Source of the DNA: Ruminococcus sp.
Lineage (GTDB): Bacteria > Bacillota > Clostridia > Oscillospirales > Ruminococcaceae
Assembly (NCBI GenBank): GCA_017470535.1
Contig: JAFUYP010000057.1
Span: forward strand, 1-32,105
Reading direction: 5' to 3'
Length of the DNA stretch: 32,105 nucleotides
How positions within the stretch are numbered: the stretch's first letter is position 1; every line of letters begins with the position of its first letter. Under the pieces are notes generated by a model that had not been told where the DNA came from, did no database searches, and worked only from the letters and a program-made list of their open reading frames with translations. Position numbers and translations under genes: made by a program. Positions 16,858 through 25,290 of the stretch are shown piece by piece.

Positions 16858-17037
16858 TTAAGGCAACACCGCCGGGCCACCGGCATTCGCCTTTGTATGC
16901 CATCTACTTGCATATTTTCCGTCATATCGCCCAAATTTACCTTGAAATACGACAGTATTCCTGCGGTAAATTTAGGCAATCTGACGAAAAATCTGACTGC
17001 GTATCTGGCATACAATGGTCCGGCGGTGTTGCCTTAA
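16858..17037 (+). repeat. Palindromic dispersed element, copy D (complete, 180 bp)
   Basis: This is the most divergent copy and shows the palindrome most clearly. Stems are TTGTATGCCA with TGGCATACAA; TTTTCCGTCA with TGACGAAAA; AAATTTACC with GGTAAATTT; and an apical hairpin AATAC (16946-16950), loop GACA, GTATT (16955-16959). The terminal repeats read CACCGCCGG against CCGGCGGTG where other copies have CACCGCACG against CGTGCGGTG, so both arms changed together. It lies between trkH and its terminator. Confidence 0.93.
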
Positions 17038-17067
17038 AGACTGCTGCATACTGCGGCAGTCTTTTTT
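17037..17067 (+). terminator. Terminator of trkA-trkH, downstream of repeat D
   Basis: AAGACTGC (17037-17044) pairs with GCAGTCTT (17056-17063), followed by a T-run. It starts at the last base of repeat D. Confidence 0.87.
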
Positions 17068-17105
17068 GCTATAACCTGAAATCATACCGTTATGCAAAAT
17101 TGGTA

Positions 17106-17135
17106 TTGTACATTTTCAAAAAACTATTGTATAAT
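17106..17135 (+). promoter_or_regulatory. Promoter of the flavodoxin-domain lipoprotein gene
   Basis: TATAAT (17130-17135) with TTGTAC (17106-17111) 18 nt upstream. The -10 box is perfect; the -35 box is a partial match. Confidence 0.65.
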
Positions 17136-17164
17136 ATAAAAAACAGTTCCATGGAGGAAACACT

Positions 17165-17905
17165 ATGAAAAAGATGATAACATTGCTTCTTATCACATCA
17201 GCACTTCTCACCGCCTGCGGCAGTTCGTCAGACAGCGGCTCAAACTCAAAGCCTGCACAGACTGCAAAACAGGTCGGTGTCACAAAAAGTGCAGATGCAT
17301 CGTCTGCTGAGCAGACTTCTGACAGCATAGCTGAAAGCTCTCAGGCAGAGCAGACTGAAAGCGGCTCTGACAGCAAGATACTGGTCGCATATTTCACCCC
17401 GGCAGAGAACGGTGAGCTTGATGCTGTCACCTCGGCTTCAAAGGTCAATTTCTGGGGCGAGGATATGGGAAACGCCGAAGCAATTGCAAATGTCATAGCA
17501 GCCTATACCGGCGGTGATCTTTTCTCTTTACAGACGGTCAAGGACTATCCTGTCGATTATGATGACCTTGTAAATGACGCCAAAGCCGAGCAGGAGGCAG
17601 GCACGCTCCCCGAGCTTGCGACAGCTGTGGATATTTCCGGCTATGATACAGTGTTCATGGTATATCCGGTATGGTGGTATACGATGCCGCAGCCTATATA
17701 CACATTCTTAAATGACTATGACTTCTCAGGGAAGAATATCATACCTGTCACCACCCACGAGGGCAGCGGTATGGCAGATTCTGTTTCCAAGCTGTCTGAG
17801 CTTGAACCCGACGCATCGGTCGGTGAGGGATACTCTGTCGCCGGCGGAGATGTTGCCGGCTGTCAGGAGGATATTGAGAGCTGGCTCAAAGACGAAGGAT
17901 TCTGA
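17165..17905 (+). CDS. Flavodoxin-like domain lipoprotein
   Basis: Predicted lipoprotein of 246 residues: a basic N terminus, a hydrophobic stretch and a lipobox ending at C18 (LLTACGSS). A Ser/Gln/Ala-rich linker runs to about residue 70. The rest is a flavodoxin-type alpha/beta domain: KILVAYFTPAENG at the phosphate loop, DTVFMVYPVWWYTMPQPIYTFL at the second flavin loop, and VTTHEGSGMADSV. This is the flavodoxin group often annotated as flavodoxin_4 or NAD(P)H-dependent oxidoreductase-like. An FMN protein outside the membrane would need flavin supplied there, so it may bind FMN noncovalently or have lost binding. GGAGG lies 7 nt before ATG. It is a single-gene unit with its own promoter and a bidirectional terminator. 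Confidence 0.85.
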   Translation: MKKMITLLLITSALLTACGSSSDSGSNSKPAQTAKQVGVTKSADASSAEQTSDSIAESSQAEQTESGSDSKILVAYFTPAENGELDAVTSASKVNFWGEDMGNAEAIANVIAAYTGGDLFSLQTVKDYPVDYDDLVNDAKAEQEAGTLPELATAVDISGYDTVFMVYPVWWYTMPQPIYTFLNDYDFSGKNIIPVTTHEGSGMADSVSKLSELEPDASVGEGYSVAGGDVAGCQEDIESWLKDEGF

Positions 17906-17920
17906 CAACCCCTATATATT

Positions 17921-17960
17921 AAAAACAGCAGCGCCGCTTGACCGTGACGCTGCTGTTTTT
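17921..17960. terminator. Bidirectional terminator between converging genes
   Basis: AAAAACAGCAGCG (17921-17933) is the exact reverse complement of CGCTGCTGTTTTT (17948-17960). It carries an A-run on one side and a T-run on the other, so it can end both the lipoprotein and the GH25 transcripts. Confidence 0.92.
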
Positions 17961-17961
17961 G

Positions 17962-20394
17962 TTATTTCTTAGCTGTTTTGAAAGTCAGCACTTCCGACAG
18001 ATAGCCCAGATACCTTACCTTGCCTATCTTTCTGAATGCTCTTACCTGATAGCTGTATGATGTGTTCTTTTTAAGACCTGTAAGCTCGTAGCTCTTCTTT
18101 TTGGATGTATCAACAACCGTTGTCTTGCCCTTTTTGTTTACCTTGTAGATGATGTAGCCGTTTGCACCCTCAGTCTTTGTCCATGAGAGCTTAGCGCTGT
18201 TTTTAGTGATCTTTGTAGCCTTGAAGCCTGTGACCTTTGCAAAGCTCGTAGCACAGTTAAGTACCTTTGAATACTCGGAAAGGATCGCCTTCTTGCCGTT
18301 CATGTAATATGCCCTTACGACATAGTGTGTATCCGTGCCTGCTTTAAGACCCTTGACCTTGAAGGAGGTATCCTTTGTGTCGCAGAGCTTTTTGTACTTG
18401 TTCTTCACCGGGTCGTAGGAGTAAAGCCTGTAACCTGCCGGCTTGTAGCTTGTCACCTTGTTCCAGCCGATAGTCTGTGTCTTGCTCGTGTTGCTTAGCA
18501 CCTGCACGCCTGTTACCTTGGGTGCAAGCGTTCCTGTTAAGAGCTTTGAGCTTCTCTGTGACCAGATCTTTTTGCCGTTGGCAGTGTAGAAGCTCTTTAC
18601 AACGAATGTGTAGGGCGTTGTCTTACCAAGACCCTTGACTGTGTATTTTCTGTCAGTAACATCTGCAAGTGCTGTGTACTTGCCGGTCTTTGCATCGTAT
18701 GAATATACTCTGAAGCCCTCTTCCTTGCCGGACTGGCACTGCTTCCATGTGAGCTTTATCGAAGTCTCGGCAGTCTTTGCTTTAAGCTCGAGCGGCTTTG
18801 ATGAAGCTGTTATGACCTCGACAGGCTCGCTGTTCTTTGAGAGCACTACCATGTCTTTGGTCTTGTAATAGGACCTTACCATAAGGCTGTATTTCTTCGC
18901 ACTTCCAAGACCTGTCACTCTTGTGCTCGTTTCAGTGACATCTGCGAGCTTTTTGTACTTGCCGGTCTTTTTGTCAAGCACATATACTCTGTAACCGTTC
19001 ACCTTGCCTGATGCCGGTGCAGACCAGCTGAGCGCAACACCGTTATAATAGCTCTTTCCGGGTGTTATCTGCTCGATAGCCGGGTTTTTAGTGCCTGTTT
19101 TCAAGGTCTTGCTTACATCGGAGAGCTTTGAATAGCCTTCCTTGAATTCTTTGCTGCCATTTTTGTTATAGTATGCTGCAACAGTGAATGAGTATTTCTT
19201 GCCCTGTTTGAGATCTGTTATCTTCATTGTCAAGTCGTTTGTGTAGCCTATCGGTGTGTACTGAGTGCCCTCATCAAAGAACACTACATAGCCGCTTGCG
19301 TTCTTAACGCCCTTCCAGCTGAGCTGGATGCTCTTTGCATACGGCTTTGCCGAAAGCTCATACGGTACCTGCGACTGGACCTTTACCTGCGCTGATTTAG
19401 GACCGAGCGTGACAGTGCCGTCGCTTGATTTTCTGTAAGCTCTTACTATGTATTTAGCAGTCACCGGAGTAGCATCGACCTCATATGAAGTCTTAGGTGC
19501 TTTTACCGTTGCTATCTTTGAAGCCTTGCCGTTGTCATCGACCTTATATACTCTGTAACCGGTTATGCCGCTTTGTGCCTTCCAGCTGAGTGTAGCCTTG
19601 TTGCCGTAGTTTGTGACATCAAGACCCATTACCTTTGCAGGCTTGCCTAAAACATACATAACGTCAAGATCGACATTTGTGGGTATACCGCTTACATATC
19701 CCGTGAATGAATACTGCCATGCTGTGTATTCGCCCTCGTAATCAGTCTGGTTTGTAACGTTTGCTATCCAGATATTGTAATCCTTGCTCTCGATAACAGA
19801 CATATCGACTTCATTGTACAGCCAGCTTATGTAGGAATAGAACCCCGGGTCATAGCCGCCCTTTCTGATAGTGTCGCAGAAAGTCGTTGCCATAGAAGTC
19901 ATAAGGCTCTTGGATATATTTGCAGGATCTACACGCCCGTCGCTGCATTCCTGATCCATGTATACGGGAAGATCGAGCTGTGTATTGCCGAGTATTTTTA
20001 AAACATACTCAGCCTCTGATTTTGCTTCCGCTTTGGTGAGTGCAGTCGAGTAGTAGTAAACGCCGACCATAAGTCCTGCTTCCTTGGCGTTTTTAAGATT
20101 TTCATAGTACCTTACGTCTGTGTTGTGTACACCTGTCGAATGATCTGAATAGCCGAGTCTTATGATGCAGAAATCTATACCGTCCTTCTTTACCTTTTTC
20201 CAGTCTACCTCAGTCTGCCAGATAGACACGTCAACTCCGTTAAGTACCTGATACCCGTCAAAACGTGGGTTATGTACCAGTGCCTGTGCATGGATACTGC
20301 TTTTACCTGCAAACATGACAAAGCCTATGATAAGGCATATCATCAGCGCTGCGGCAGAAGCCTTTTTGCTGTTTGCTAATAGAATAATGATCAC
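17962..20394 (-). CDS. Secreted GH25 lysozyme with six fibronectin type III-like repeats
   Basis: Secreted protein of 810 residues. The hydrophobic signal ends near residue 38 (SIHAQA). A GH25 muramidase domain covers about 50-253, with the family acids D55 (GVDVSIWQ), D147 and E149 (LPVYMDQE), and predicted activity on peptidoglycan between MurNAc and GlcNAc. Six FN3-like modules fill the rest, each with a core such as LSWKAQSGITGYRVYKV and a closing YxVRAYY-type strand. No choline-binding, LysM or SH3 module is seen. The start is GTG 20394 after AAGGA. The first internal ATG would cut into the signal and has no ribosome site. No phage genes are nearby, so a cell-wall remodelling or competition enzyme fits better than a prophage endolysin. 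Confidence 0.92.
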   Translation of the reverse strand: MIIILLANSKKASAAALMICLIIGFVMFAGKSSIHAQALVHNPRFDGYQVLNGVDVSIWQTEVDWKKVKKDGIDFCIIRLGYSDHSTGVHNTDVRYYENLKNAKEAGLMVGVYYYSTALTKAEAKSEAEYVLKILGNTQLDLPVYMDQECSDGRVDPANISKSLMTSMATTFCDTIRKGGYDPGFYSYISWLYNEVDMSVIESKDYNIWIANVTNQTDYEGEYTAWQYSFTGYVSGIPTNVDLDVMYVLGKPAKVMGLDVTNYGNKATLSWKAQSGITGYRVYKVDDNGKASKIATVKAPKTSYEVDATPVTAKYIVRAYRKSSDGTVTLGPKSAQVKVQSQVPYELSAKPYAKSIQLSWKGVKNASGYVVFFDEGTQYTPIGYTNDLTMKITDLKQGKKYSFTVAAYYNKNGSKEFKEGYSKLSDVSKTLKTGTKNPAIEQITPGKSYYNGVALSWSAPASGKVNGYRVYVLDKKTGKYKKLADVTETSTRVTGLGSAKKYSLMVRSYYKTKDMVVLSKNSEPVEVITASSKPLELKAKTAETSIKLTWKQCQSGKEEGFRVYSYDAKTGKYTALADVTDRKYTVKGLGKTTPYTFVVKSFYTANGKKIWSQRSSKLLTGTLAPKVTGVQVLSNTSKTQTIGWNKVTSYKPAGYRLYSYDPVKNKYKKLCDTKDTSFKVKGLKAGTDTHYVVRAYYMNGKKAILSEYSKVLNCATSFAKVTGFKATKITKNSAKLSWTKTEGANGYIIYKVNKKGKTTVVDTSKKKSYELTGLKKNTSYSYQVRAFRKIGKVRYLGYLSEVLTFKTAKK

Positions 20395-20440
20395 CTTTCC
20401 TTGATTTGTAACTTCTTGTTGTCAAACTGTAACAAATCCC

Positions 20441-20469
20441 ATTATACACCATTTCACAAACTTTGTCAA
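20441..20469 (-). promoter_or_regulatory. Consensus sigma-A promoter of the GH25 gene
   Basis: Read on the minus strand: TTGACA (20469-20464), 17-nt spacer, TATAAT (20446-20441). Both boxes are perfect. It diverges from the promoter at 20554-20582. Confidence 0.88.
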
Positions 20470-20553
20470 ATGAAAGTTATGGTAATGTGAGTAGAAAAAA
20501 CTTCCTCTTGGGAAAGATATTTATTAAATTTAACGAATTGTTCGCAAAAGGGC

Positions 20554-20582
20554 TTTATTTTTTATTTTAAATATGGTATAAT
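20554..20582 (+). promoter_or_regulatory. Extended -10 promoter of the activase/dehydratase operon
   Basis: TATAAT (20577-20582) preceded by TGG, an extended -10. The -35 region TTTATT (20554-20559) is weak, at 17-nt spacing. Confidence 0.65.
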
Positions 20583-20633
20583 AACTCTATGTATTGTGAA
20601 GAATAATGTTTTGAGTTTTTTAGGAGTATTTTT

Positions 20634-23594
20634 ATGGCTAAGGTTTATTGTCTTGGGATAGACGTAGGTTCTACTACCGTCAAGACCTGTATTCTTGACG
20701 GCAGCGAGATCGTATATACAAAATATGAGAGACATTTCTCAAAGGTCGGCGAAACGGTGCTTGCTCAGCTGACTACCATAAAGGAGCAGTACCCCGATGC
20801 TGAGTTCAGGATAGCTATGACAGGCTCTGCCGGTCTTGGTATCGCTAACTCTGCCGGCATCACATTCGTGCAGGAGGTCTTTGCGGCATTCACAGCCGTA
20901 AACGAAAAATACCCCGGCACAGATGTCGTGGTAGAGCTGGGCGGTGAGGACGCAAAGATAATCTTCCTCACGGGCGGTGTCGAGCAGCGTATGAATGGTT
21001 CCTGCGCCGGCGGTACGGGAGCCTTCATCGACCAGATGGCAGGGCTTTTGGGCGTAACTCCCGATATGATGAACGACCTTGCTATGAAGCATGAGAAGAT
21101 CTACCCGATAGCATCACGCTGCGGCGTTTTCGCAAAATCAGATATACAGCCGCTCCTTAATCAGGGTGCTAAGAAGGAGGACATCTCCGCATCTATCTTC
21201 CAGGCAGTCGTTGACCAGACGGTGTCGGGTCTTGCACAGGGAAGAAAGATAGCCGGCAATGTACTTTTCTTAGGCGGTCCGCTCTCGTTCCTCCCTGCAC
21301 TCAGACAGGCATTTATAGATACTTTGCACCTCGGTGACAAGGCAGTGCTGCCAGAGCTTGCATCGTGCTTTATGGCATACGGCTGCGCTCTGCACGCTGA
21401 AAAAATGAGCGCTCCGTCAACACTTGACGAGGCTATGGAGAAGATAGCAGGTGCTAAGGCTCAGGATACGATCGCTACCACAGAGCCGCTTTTCAGATCC
21501 ACTCAGGAGTATAATGATTTTGTTGCAAGGCATAAGGAATCAGACCTTAAATATGCTGACATAAAGACCTATCAGGGCGACGCTTACTTAGGTATAGACG
21601 CAGGCTCCACCACGACAAAGCTCGTGCTGATAACGCCCGACGGTGGGCTTCTTTATCAGCACTACTGCTCCAATAAGGGTCAGCCGCTTGATGTCATCAC
21701 CGAAAAGCTTAAAGAGATATACTCCCTTGCAAACCCCGGGCTAAAAATAAAAGCCAGTGCTGTTACAGGCTACGGCGAGGAGCTTATCAAGGCAGGACTC
21801 GGGATAGATTTCGGTATTGTTGAAACTGTTGCACACTATAAAGCGGCGGCGTTCTTCTGCCCCGATGTTGACTTTATCATAGATATAGGCGGTCAGGATA
21901 TAAAGTGCTTCAAGATAAAGCAGAAGGCTATCGACAGCATAATGCTCAATGAAGCGTGCTCCTCCGGCTGCGGCTCGTTCATTCAGACCTTTGCAGGCGC
22001 TATGGGCTATGAGATAGCGGATTTTGCAAGGCTCGGGCTTTATGCTAAAGCCCCTGTTGAGCTTGGCTCACGCTGTACGGTGTTTATGAACTCCTCAGTA
22101 AAGCAGGCTCAGAAGGACGGCGCACCGGTCGAGGATATTTCGGCAGGTCTTTCGTCGTCGATAATAAAAAATGCAATATATAAAGTCATCCGTGCAAAGA
22201 GCGTTGACGAGCTGGGTAAGAATATCGTCGTTCAGGGCGGTACTTTCTTAAACGACGCAGTGCTTCGCTCCTTTGAAAAAGAGCTTGGCAGGAATGTTAT
22301 CCGCCCGGCTATCGCAGGTCTTATGGGCGCATTCGGCTGCGCACTCTTTGCTATGGAAAGAACAAGAGCGGACGAGGGCTTTGAGAGCAAGCTGCTCACA
22401 GCGCAGCAGCTTGAAGAGTTCTCCTATAAGTCCACAGCTGTCCAGTGCGGCGGCTGTACAGCGCACTGCTCGCTCACAGTAATAAGATTCAACGACGGGC
22501 ATAGGTTCACCTCCGGCAACAGATGTGAAAAGGGCGCAGGCATCAAGCTCACCGACAGGACGGAGAATATGATAGAGTATAAGTATAATACTCTGCTTGC
22601 ACTTGCAGATAAAAAGCCCTCTGTCACAAGAGCAAGGGTCGGTCTGCCGCTGATACTCAGCTTCTATGACCTTCTTCCTTTCTGGCATACGCTGTTTACA
22701 GATCTGGGCTTTGAGGTGGTGCTTTCGGAGGAATCCACAAGGGCTACATACTATAAGGGTCAGCAGACTATCCCGTCTGATACTGTGTGCTACCCTGCAA
22801 AGATAGCACACGGACATATTGAGAGCCTGCTTGAAAAGGGCGTTGACTTTATCTTCTACCCATGCATGAGCTATAACTTCAACGAGGGCGGCAGCGATAA
22901 TTACTATAACTGCCCGGTCGTGGCATACTATCCGGAGCTGTTAAAGGCAAATAATGAAAAGCTCAGTGATGATAATTTCATAATGCCGTATCTTGACCTT
23001 AACAACAAAAAGCACGTTGCAACAGTTCTCGGCAGAGAGCTTTCACGCTTCGGCATCACAGCTAAGGAGGTGAACTCTCACCTCAACCATGCTCATTCCG
23101 AGCAGGTAAGGTTCAGAAGAGCAAACGAGAGAAAGGCGCTCGACATTATCTCGCAGGCAAGGGCAAAGGGTGAAAAGATAATCGTCCTTGCAGGCAGACC
23201 TTACCATATCGACCCCGAGATAAACCACGGTATACATAAGCTCATCGCATCACTTGGCTTTGCGGTCGTCACAGAGGACAGCGTGGCAGGACTTGTTGAT
23301 GTTCCGCCTGTTGACGTGCTCAATCAGTGGACGTACCATTCAAGACTTTACAGGGCTGCGGAATATGTCTGCGAAAATGACGATATGCAGCTCGTTCAGC
23401 TGGTGTCCTTCGGCTGCGGCATAGATGCCGTCACTACCGATGAGGTAAGAGCGATACTCGAACAGAAGGGCAAGCTCTATACTCAGCTCAAAATAGATGA
23501 GATAACCAACTTAGGTGCTGCAAAGATAAGACTTCGCTCGCTCGCAGCGGCACTTGAAGAAAAGGACGCACAGAAAAAAGGCATAACTGCCTGA
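20634..23594 (+). CDS. Tandem acyl-CoA dehydratase activase with a dehydratase-like (DUF2229-type) region
   Basis: Cytoplasmic protein of 986 residues. It has two BadF/HgdC-type ASKHA ATPase domains in one chain: about 1-265 (GIDVGSTTVK, GGEDAKII) and about 315-575 (GIDAGSTTTK, DIGGQDIK). Both keep the cysteines that hold the [4Fe-4S] cluster between activase subunits: C124 and C163, then C442 (C446 also nearby) and C481. A Cys-rich patch follows (C605, C608, C612, C631), then a region of about 350 residues resembling a 2-hydroxyacyl-CoA dehydratase subunit with C719, C744 and C928. Known activases use ATP to drive one electron at very low potential into a dehydratase or double-cubane protein. 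The substrate here is unknown. In many Clostridia this protein and the next appear fused in one chain of about 1400 residues. Confidence 0.88.
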   Translation: MAKVYCLGIDVGSTTVKTCILDGSEIVYTKYERHFSKVGETVLAQLTTIKEQYPDAEFRIAMTGSAGLGIANSAGITFVQEVFAAFTAVNEKYPGTDVVVELGGEDAKIIFLTGGVEQRMNGSCAGGTGAFIDQMAGLLGVTPDMMNDLAMKHEKIYPIASRCGVFAKSDIQPLLNQGAKKEDISASIFQAVVDQTVSGLAQGRKIAGNVLFLGGPLSFLPALRQAFIDTLHLGDKAVLPELASCFMAYGCALHAEKMSAPSTLDEAMEKIAGAKAQDTIATTEPLFRSTQEYNDFVARHKESDLKYADIKTYQGDAYLGIDAGSTTTKLVLITPDGGLLYQHYCSNKGQPLDVITEKLKEIYSLANPGLKIKASAVTGYGEELIKAGLGIDFGIVETVAHYKAAAFFCPDVDFIIDIGGQDIKCFKIKQKAIDSIMLNEACSSGCGSFIQTFAGAMGYEIADFARLGLYAKAPVELGSRCTVFMNSSVKQAQKDGAPVEDISAGLSSSIIKNAIYKVIRAKSVDELGKNIVVQGGTFLNDAVLRSFEKELGRNVIRPAIAGLMGAFGCALFAMERTRADEGFESKLLTAQQLEEFSYKSTAVQCGGCTAHCSLTVIRFNDGHRFTSGNRCEKGAGIKLTDRTENMIEYKYNTLLALADKKPSVTRARVGLPLILSFYDLLPFWHTLFTDLGFEVVLSEESTRATYYKGQQTIPSDTVCYPAKIAHGHIESLLEKGVDFIFYPCMSYNFNEGGSDNYYNCPVVAYYPELLKANNEKLSDDNFIMPYLDLNNKKHVATVLGRELSRFGITAKEVNSHLNHAHSEQVRFRRANERKALDIISQARAKGEKIIVLAGRPYHIDPEINHGIHKLIASLGFAVVTEDSVAGLVDVPPVDVLNQWTYHSRLYRAAEYVCENDDMQLVQLVSFGCGIDAVTTDEVRAILEQKGKLYTQLKIDEITNLGAAKIRLRSLAAALEEKDAQKKGITA

Positions 23595-23615
23595 CAGATA
23601 AAAGGAGTGAGAATA

Positions 23616-24869
23616 ATGCCTGATAACTTTTCAGAATCCGGAAGAGTGCAGAGGACGATATTTACCGAGGATATGAAAAAGGATTATACTATCCTTGTGC
23701 CGGATATGCTGCCTATGCACTTCAAGCTGATAATAAAGATATATGAAAAATACGGCTACCATATGGAGCTGCTTGAAAACGACTCGCAGAACGTTATAAA
23801 TCAGGGCTTGCAGAATACCCATAACGATGCGTGCTACCCTGCACTTCTTGTAATAGGGCAGTTTATGGACGCTCTTGACAGCGGCAAGTATGATGTCAAC
23901 AAGACCGCCCTTATCATGTCACAGACAGGCGGCGGCTGCCGGGCATCCAACTACATACACCTTATAAGAAAGGCGATAGCGAGCAAATATCCGCAGGTGC
24001 CTGTCATCTCGCTCAATTTCAGCGGTCTTGAAAAGAACCCTGCGTTCCCTATGACACCGGCGATAGCTTTAAGGCTCATATATGCGGTGCTGTACGGTGA
24101 TATGCTGATGCTTTTGTATAACCAGTGTAAGCCGTATGAGATAAACCCCGGCATGACAGATGAGCTTGTAGCACGCTGGCAGCACAGGCTCGCAAAGCTC
24201 ATGGATACGAATGACTACCTTGTCCCCAAGCCTATCTATAAGGCTATGCTGCGTGACTTTGCAGCTATCCCGAGAAGAAAGATCAAAAAGCCGGTCGTAG
24301 GTATAGTAGGCGAGATATATGTAAAATACTCACCGCTTGCTAACAACCACTTAAATGAGTTTTTGCTCTCCGAGGGGTGTGAGCCTAATGTGCCGGGGCT
24401 TCTTGATTTCGTTTTATACTGTGCATCAGACGCACCTAACGACGCAAGGCTCTACGGCAAAAAGGACAAGAAATCATTTATCTACAATATCGGCTACGAT
24501 GTGCTTTATAAGTACCAGAAGCAGCAGATAAAGATAATCAAGGAGCATGGCGTTTTCAAGCCGCCGCATGACTTTGAGCATTTAAGAAAATGCGCCGATA
24601 AGTACATCAACCAGGGCGTTAAAATGGGCGAGGGGTGGCTGATCACAGCTGAAATGGCTGCACTCGCCGAAACAGGTGCGAAGAATATCATCTGTACACA
24701 GCCTTTCGGCTGCCTGCCTAACCATATCGTAGCAAAGGGTATGTCACGAGTGATAAAAGAGGCTTACCCCGATGCGAATATCGTGGCTATCGACTACGAC
24801 CCGGGCGCTACAAGAGTAAACCAGGAAAACCGCATAAAGCTCATGCTTGCAAATGCTGTGATCGAATAA
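23616..24869 (+). CDS. 2-hydroxyacyl-CoA dehydratase-like protein (partner of the tandem activase)
   Basis: Cytoplasmic protein of 417 residues. It resembles the dehydratase/double-cubane cluster protein fold and the C-terminal third of the preceding gene. Likely cluster ligands are C73 (NDACYPALL), C108 (GGGCRASNY) and C366 (QPFGCLPNH), with C360 adjacent. These parallel C719 (DTVCYPAKI), C744 and C928 (VSFGCGID) of the partner, so the two proteins could pair like HgdA/HgdB. ATG 23616 is chosen over the overlapping GTG 23607 because AAAGGAG ends 8 nt upstream. The stop of the first gene and this ribosome site are clean, so the split is not a frameshift. No CoA transferase, electron-transfer flavoprotein or acyl-CoA gene is adjacent. 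Confidence 0.86.
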   Translation: MPDNFSESGRVQRTIFTEDMKKDYTILVPDMLPMHFKLIIKIYEKYGYHMELLENDSQNVINQGLQNTHNDACYPALLVIGQFMDALDSGKYDVNKTALIMSQTGGGCRASNYIHLIRKAIASKYPQVPVISLNFSGLEKNPAFPMTPAIALRLIYAVLYGDMLMLLYNQCKPYEINPGMTDELVARWQHRLAKLMDTNDYLVPKPIYKAMLRDFAAIPRRKIKKPVVGIVGEIYVKYSPLANNHLNEFLLSEGCEPNVPGLLDFVLYCASDAPNDARLYGKKDKKSFIYNIGYDVLYKYQKQQIKIIKEHGVFKPPHDFEHLRKCADKYINQGVKMGEGWLITAEMAALAETGAKNIICTQPFGCLPNHIVAKGMSRVIKEAYPDANIVAIDYDPGATRVNQENRIKLMLANAVIE

Positions 24870-24873
24870 TACG

Positions 24874-24908
24874 AAAAAAACGGACTGTTAAAGCGCAGTC
24901 CGTTTTTT
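24874..24908. terminator. Bidirectional terminator
   Basis: AAAAAAACGGACTG pairs with CAGTCCGTTTTTT across a short loop. It ends the activase operon and, on the other strand, the minus-strand membrane genes. Confidence 0.92.
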
Positions 24909-24935
24909 GTCTATACTCTCAGGTGCCTGAGCGCA

Positions 24936-25223
24936 TCAGTATTTTCTGTCGGGATTTTTGGGGAACCAGCCCTTCATAACACGTTTTTCCTGCTCAAAAA
25001 GCTCATGTATGCTCCATAGACAGCTTGCAGAGATTATGGCGAAAATACTGCTTATGAAGATCGAATCTATAAAAACAGATATTATAAGAAATACAGCGCC
25101 TGCAAGTGCGAATACGCCCCATATCCTTTTGGAAAAACGATACTCTGCCCATATGACTATGGGGTGAAATATACCTATGATAAGAAAGGTGATGATCGCA
25201 AGCAGTATGCCTGTGAAGTTCAT
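24936..25223 (-). CDS. DUF4491 family small membrane protein
   Basis: Membrane protein of 95 residues with three hydrophobic segments (about 4-24, 36-52, 54-72) and a conserved C-terminal stretch HELFEQEKRVMKGWFPKNPDRKY that I recognise as typical of DUF4491. The N-terminal FHPIVIWAEYRF also fits. Its function is unknown. GGAGGAGG lies upstream of the start. It follows the 294-residue membrane gene on the same strand after 67 nt and ends at a bidirectional terminator, so the two probably share a transcript. Confidence 0.88.
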   Translation of the reverse strand: MNFTGILLAIITFLIIGIFHPIVIWAEYRFSKRIWGVFALAGAVFLIISVFIDSIFISSIFAIISASCLWSIHELFEQEKRVMKGWFPKNPDRKY

Positions 25224-25290
25224 GTTTTTGCCTCCTCCTTGAAATGTTGTAAGTCTGAACGTTTGATATGTAATAAAGCTGATGCGTAGG

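Noticed and set aside
17962-20394. Prophage endolysin cassette
   Set aside because: No holin, tail, integrase or other phage genes flank the GH25 gene; neighbours are housekeeping or metabolic.
23581-23616. Frameshift or pseudogene joining the two activase/dehydratase genes
   Set aside because: Although fused relatives are known, the first gene ends cleanly and the second has a well-placed AAAGGAG and ATG.
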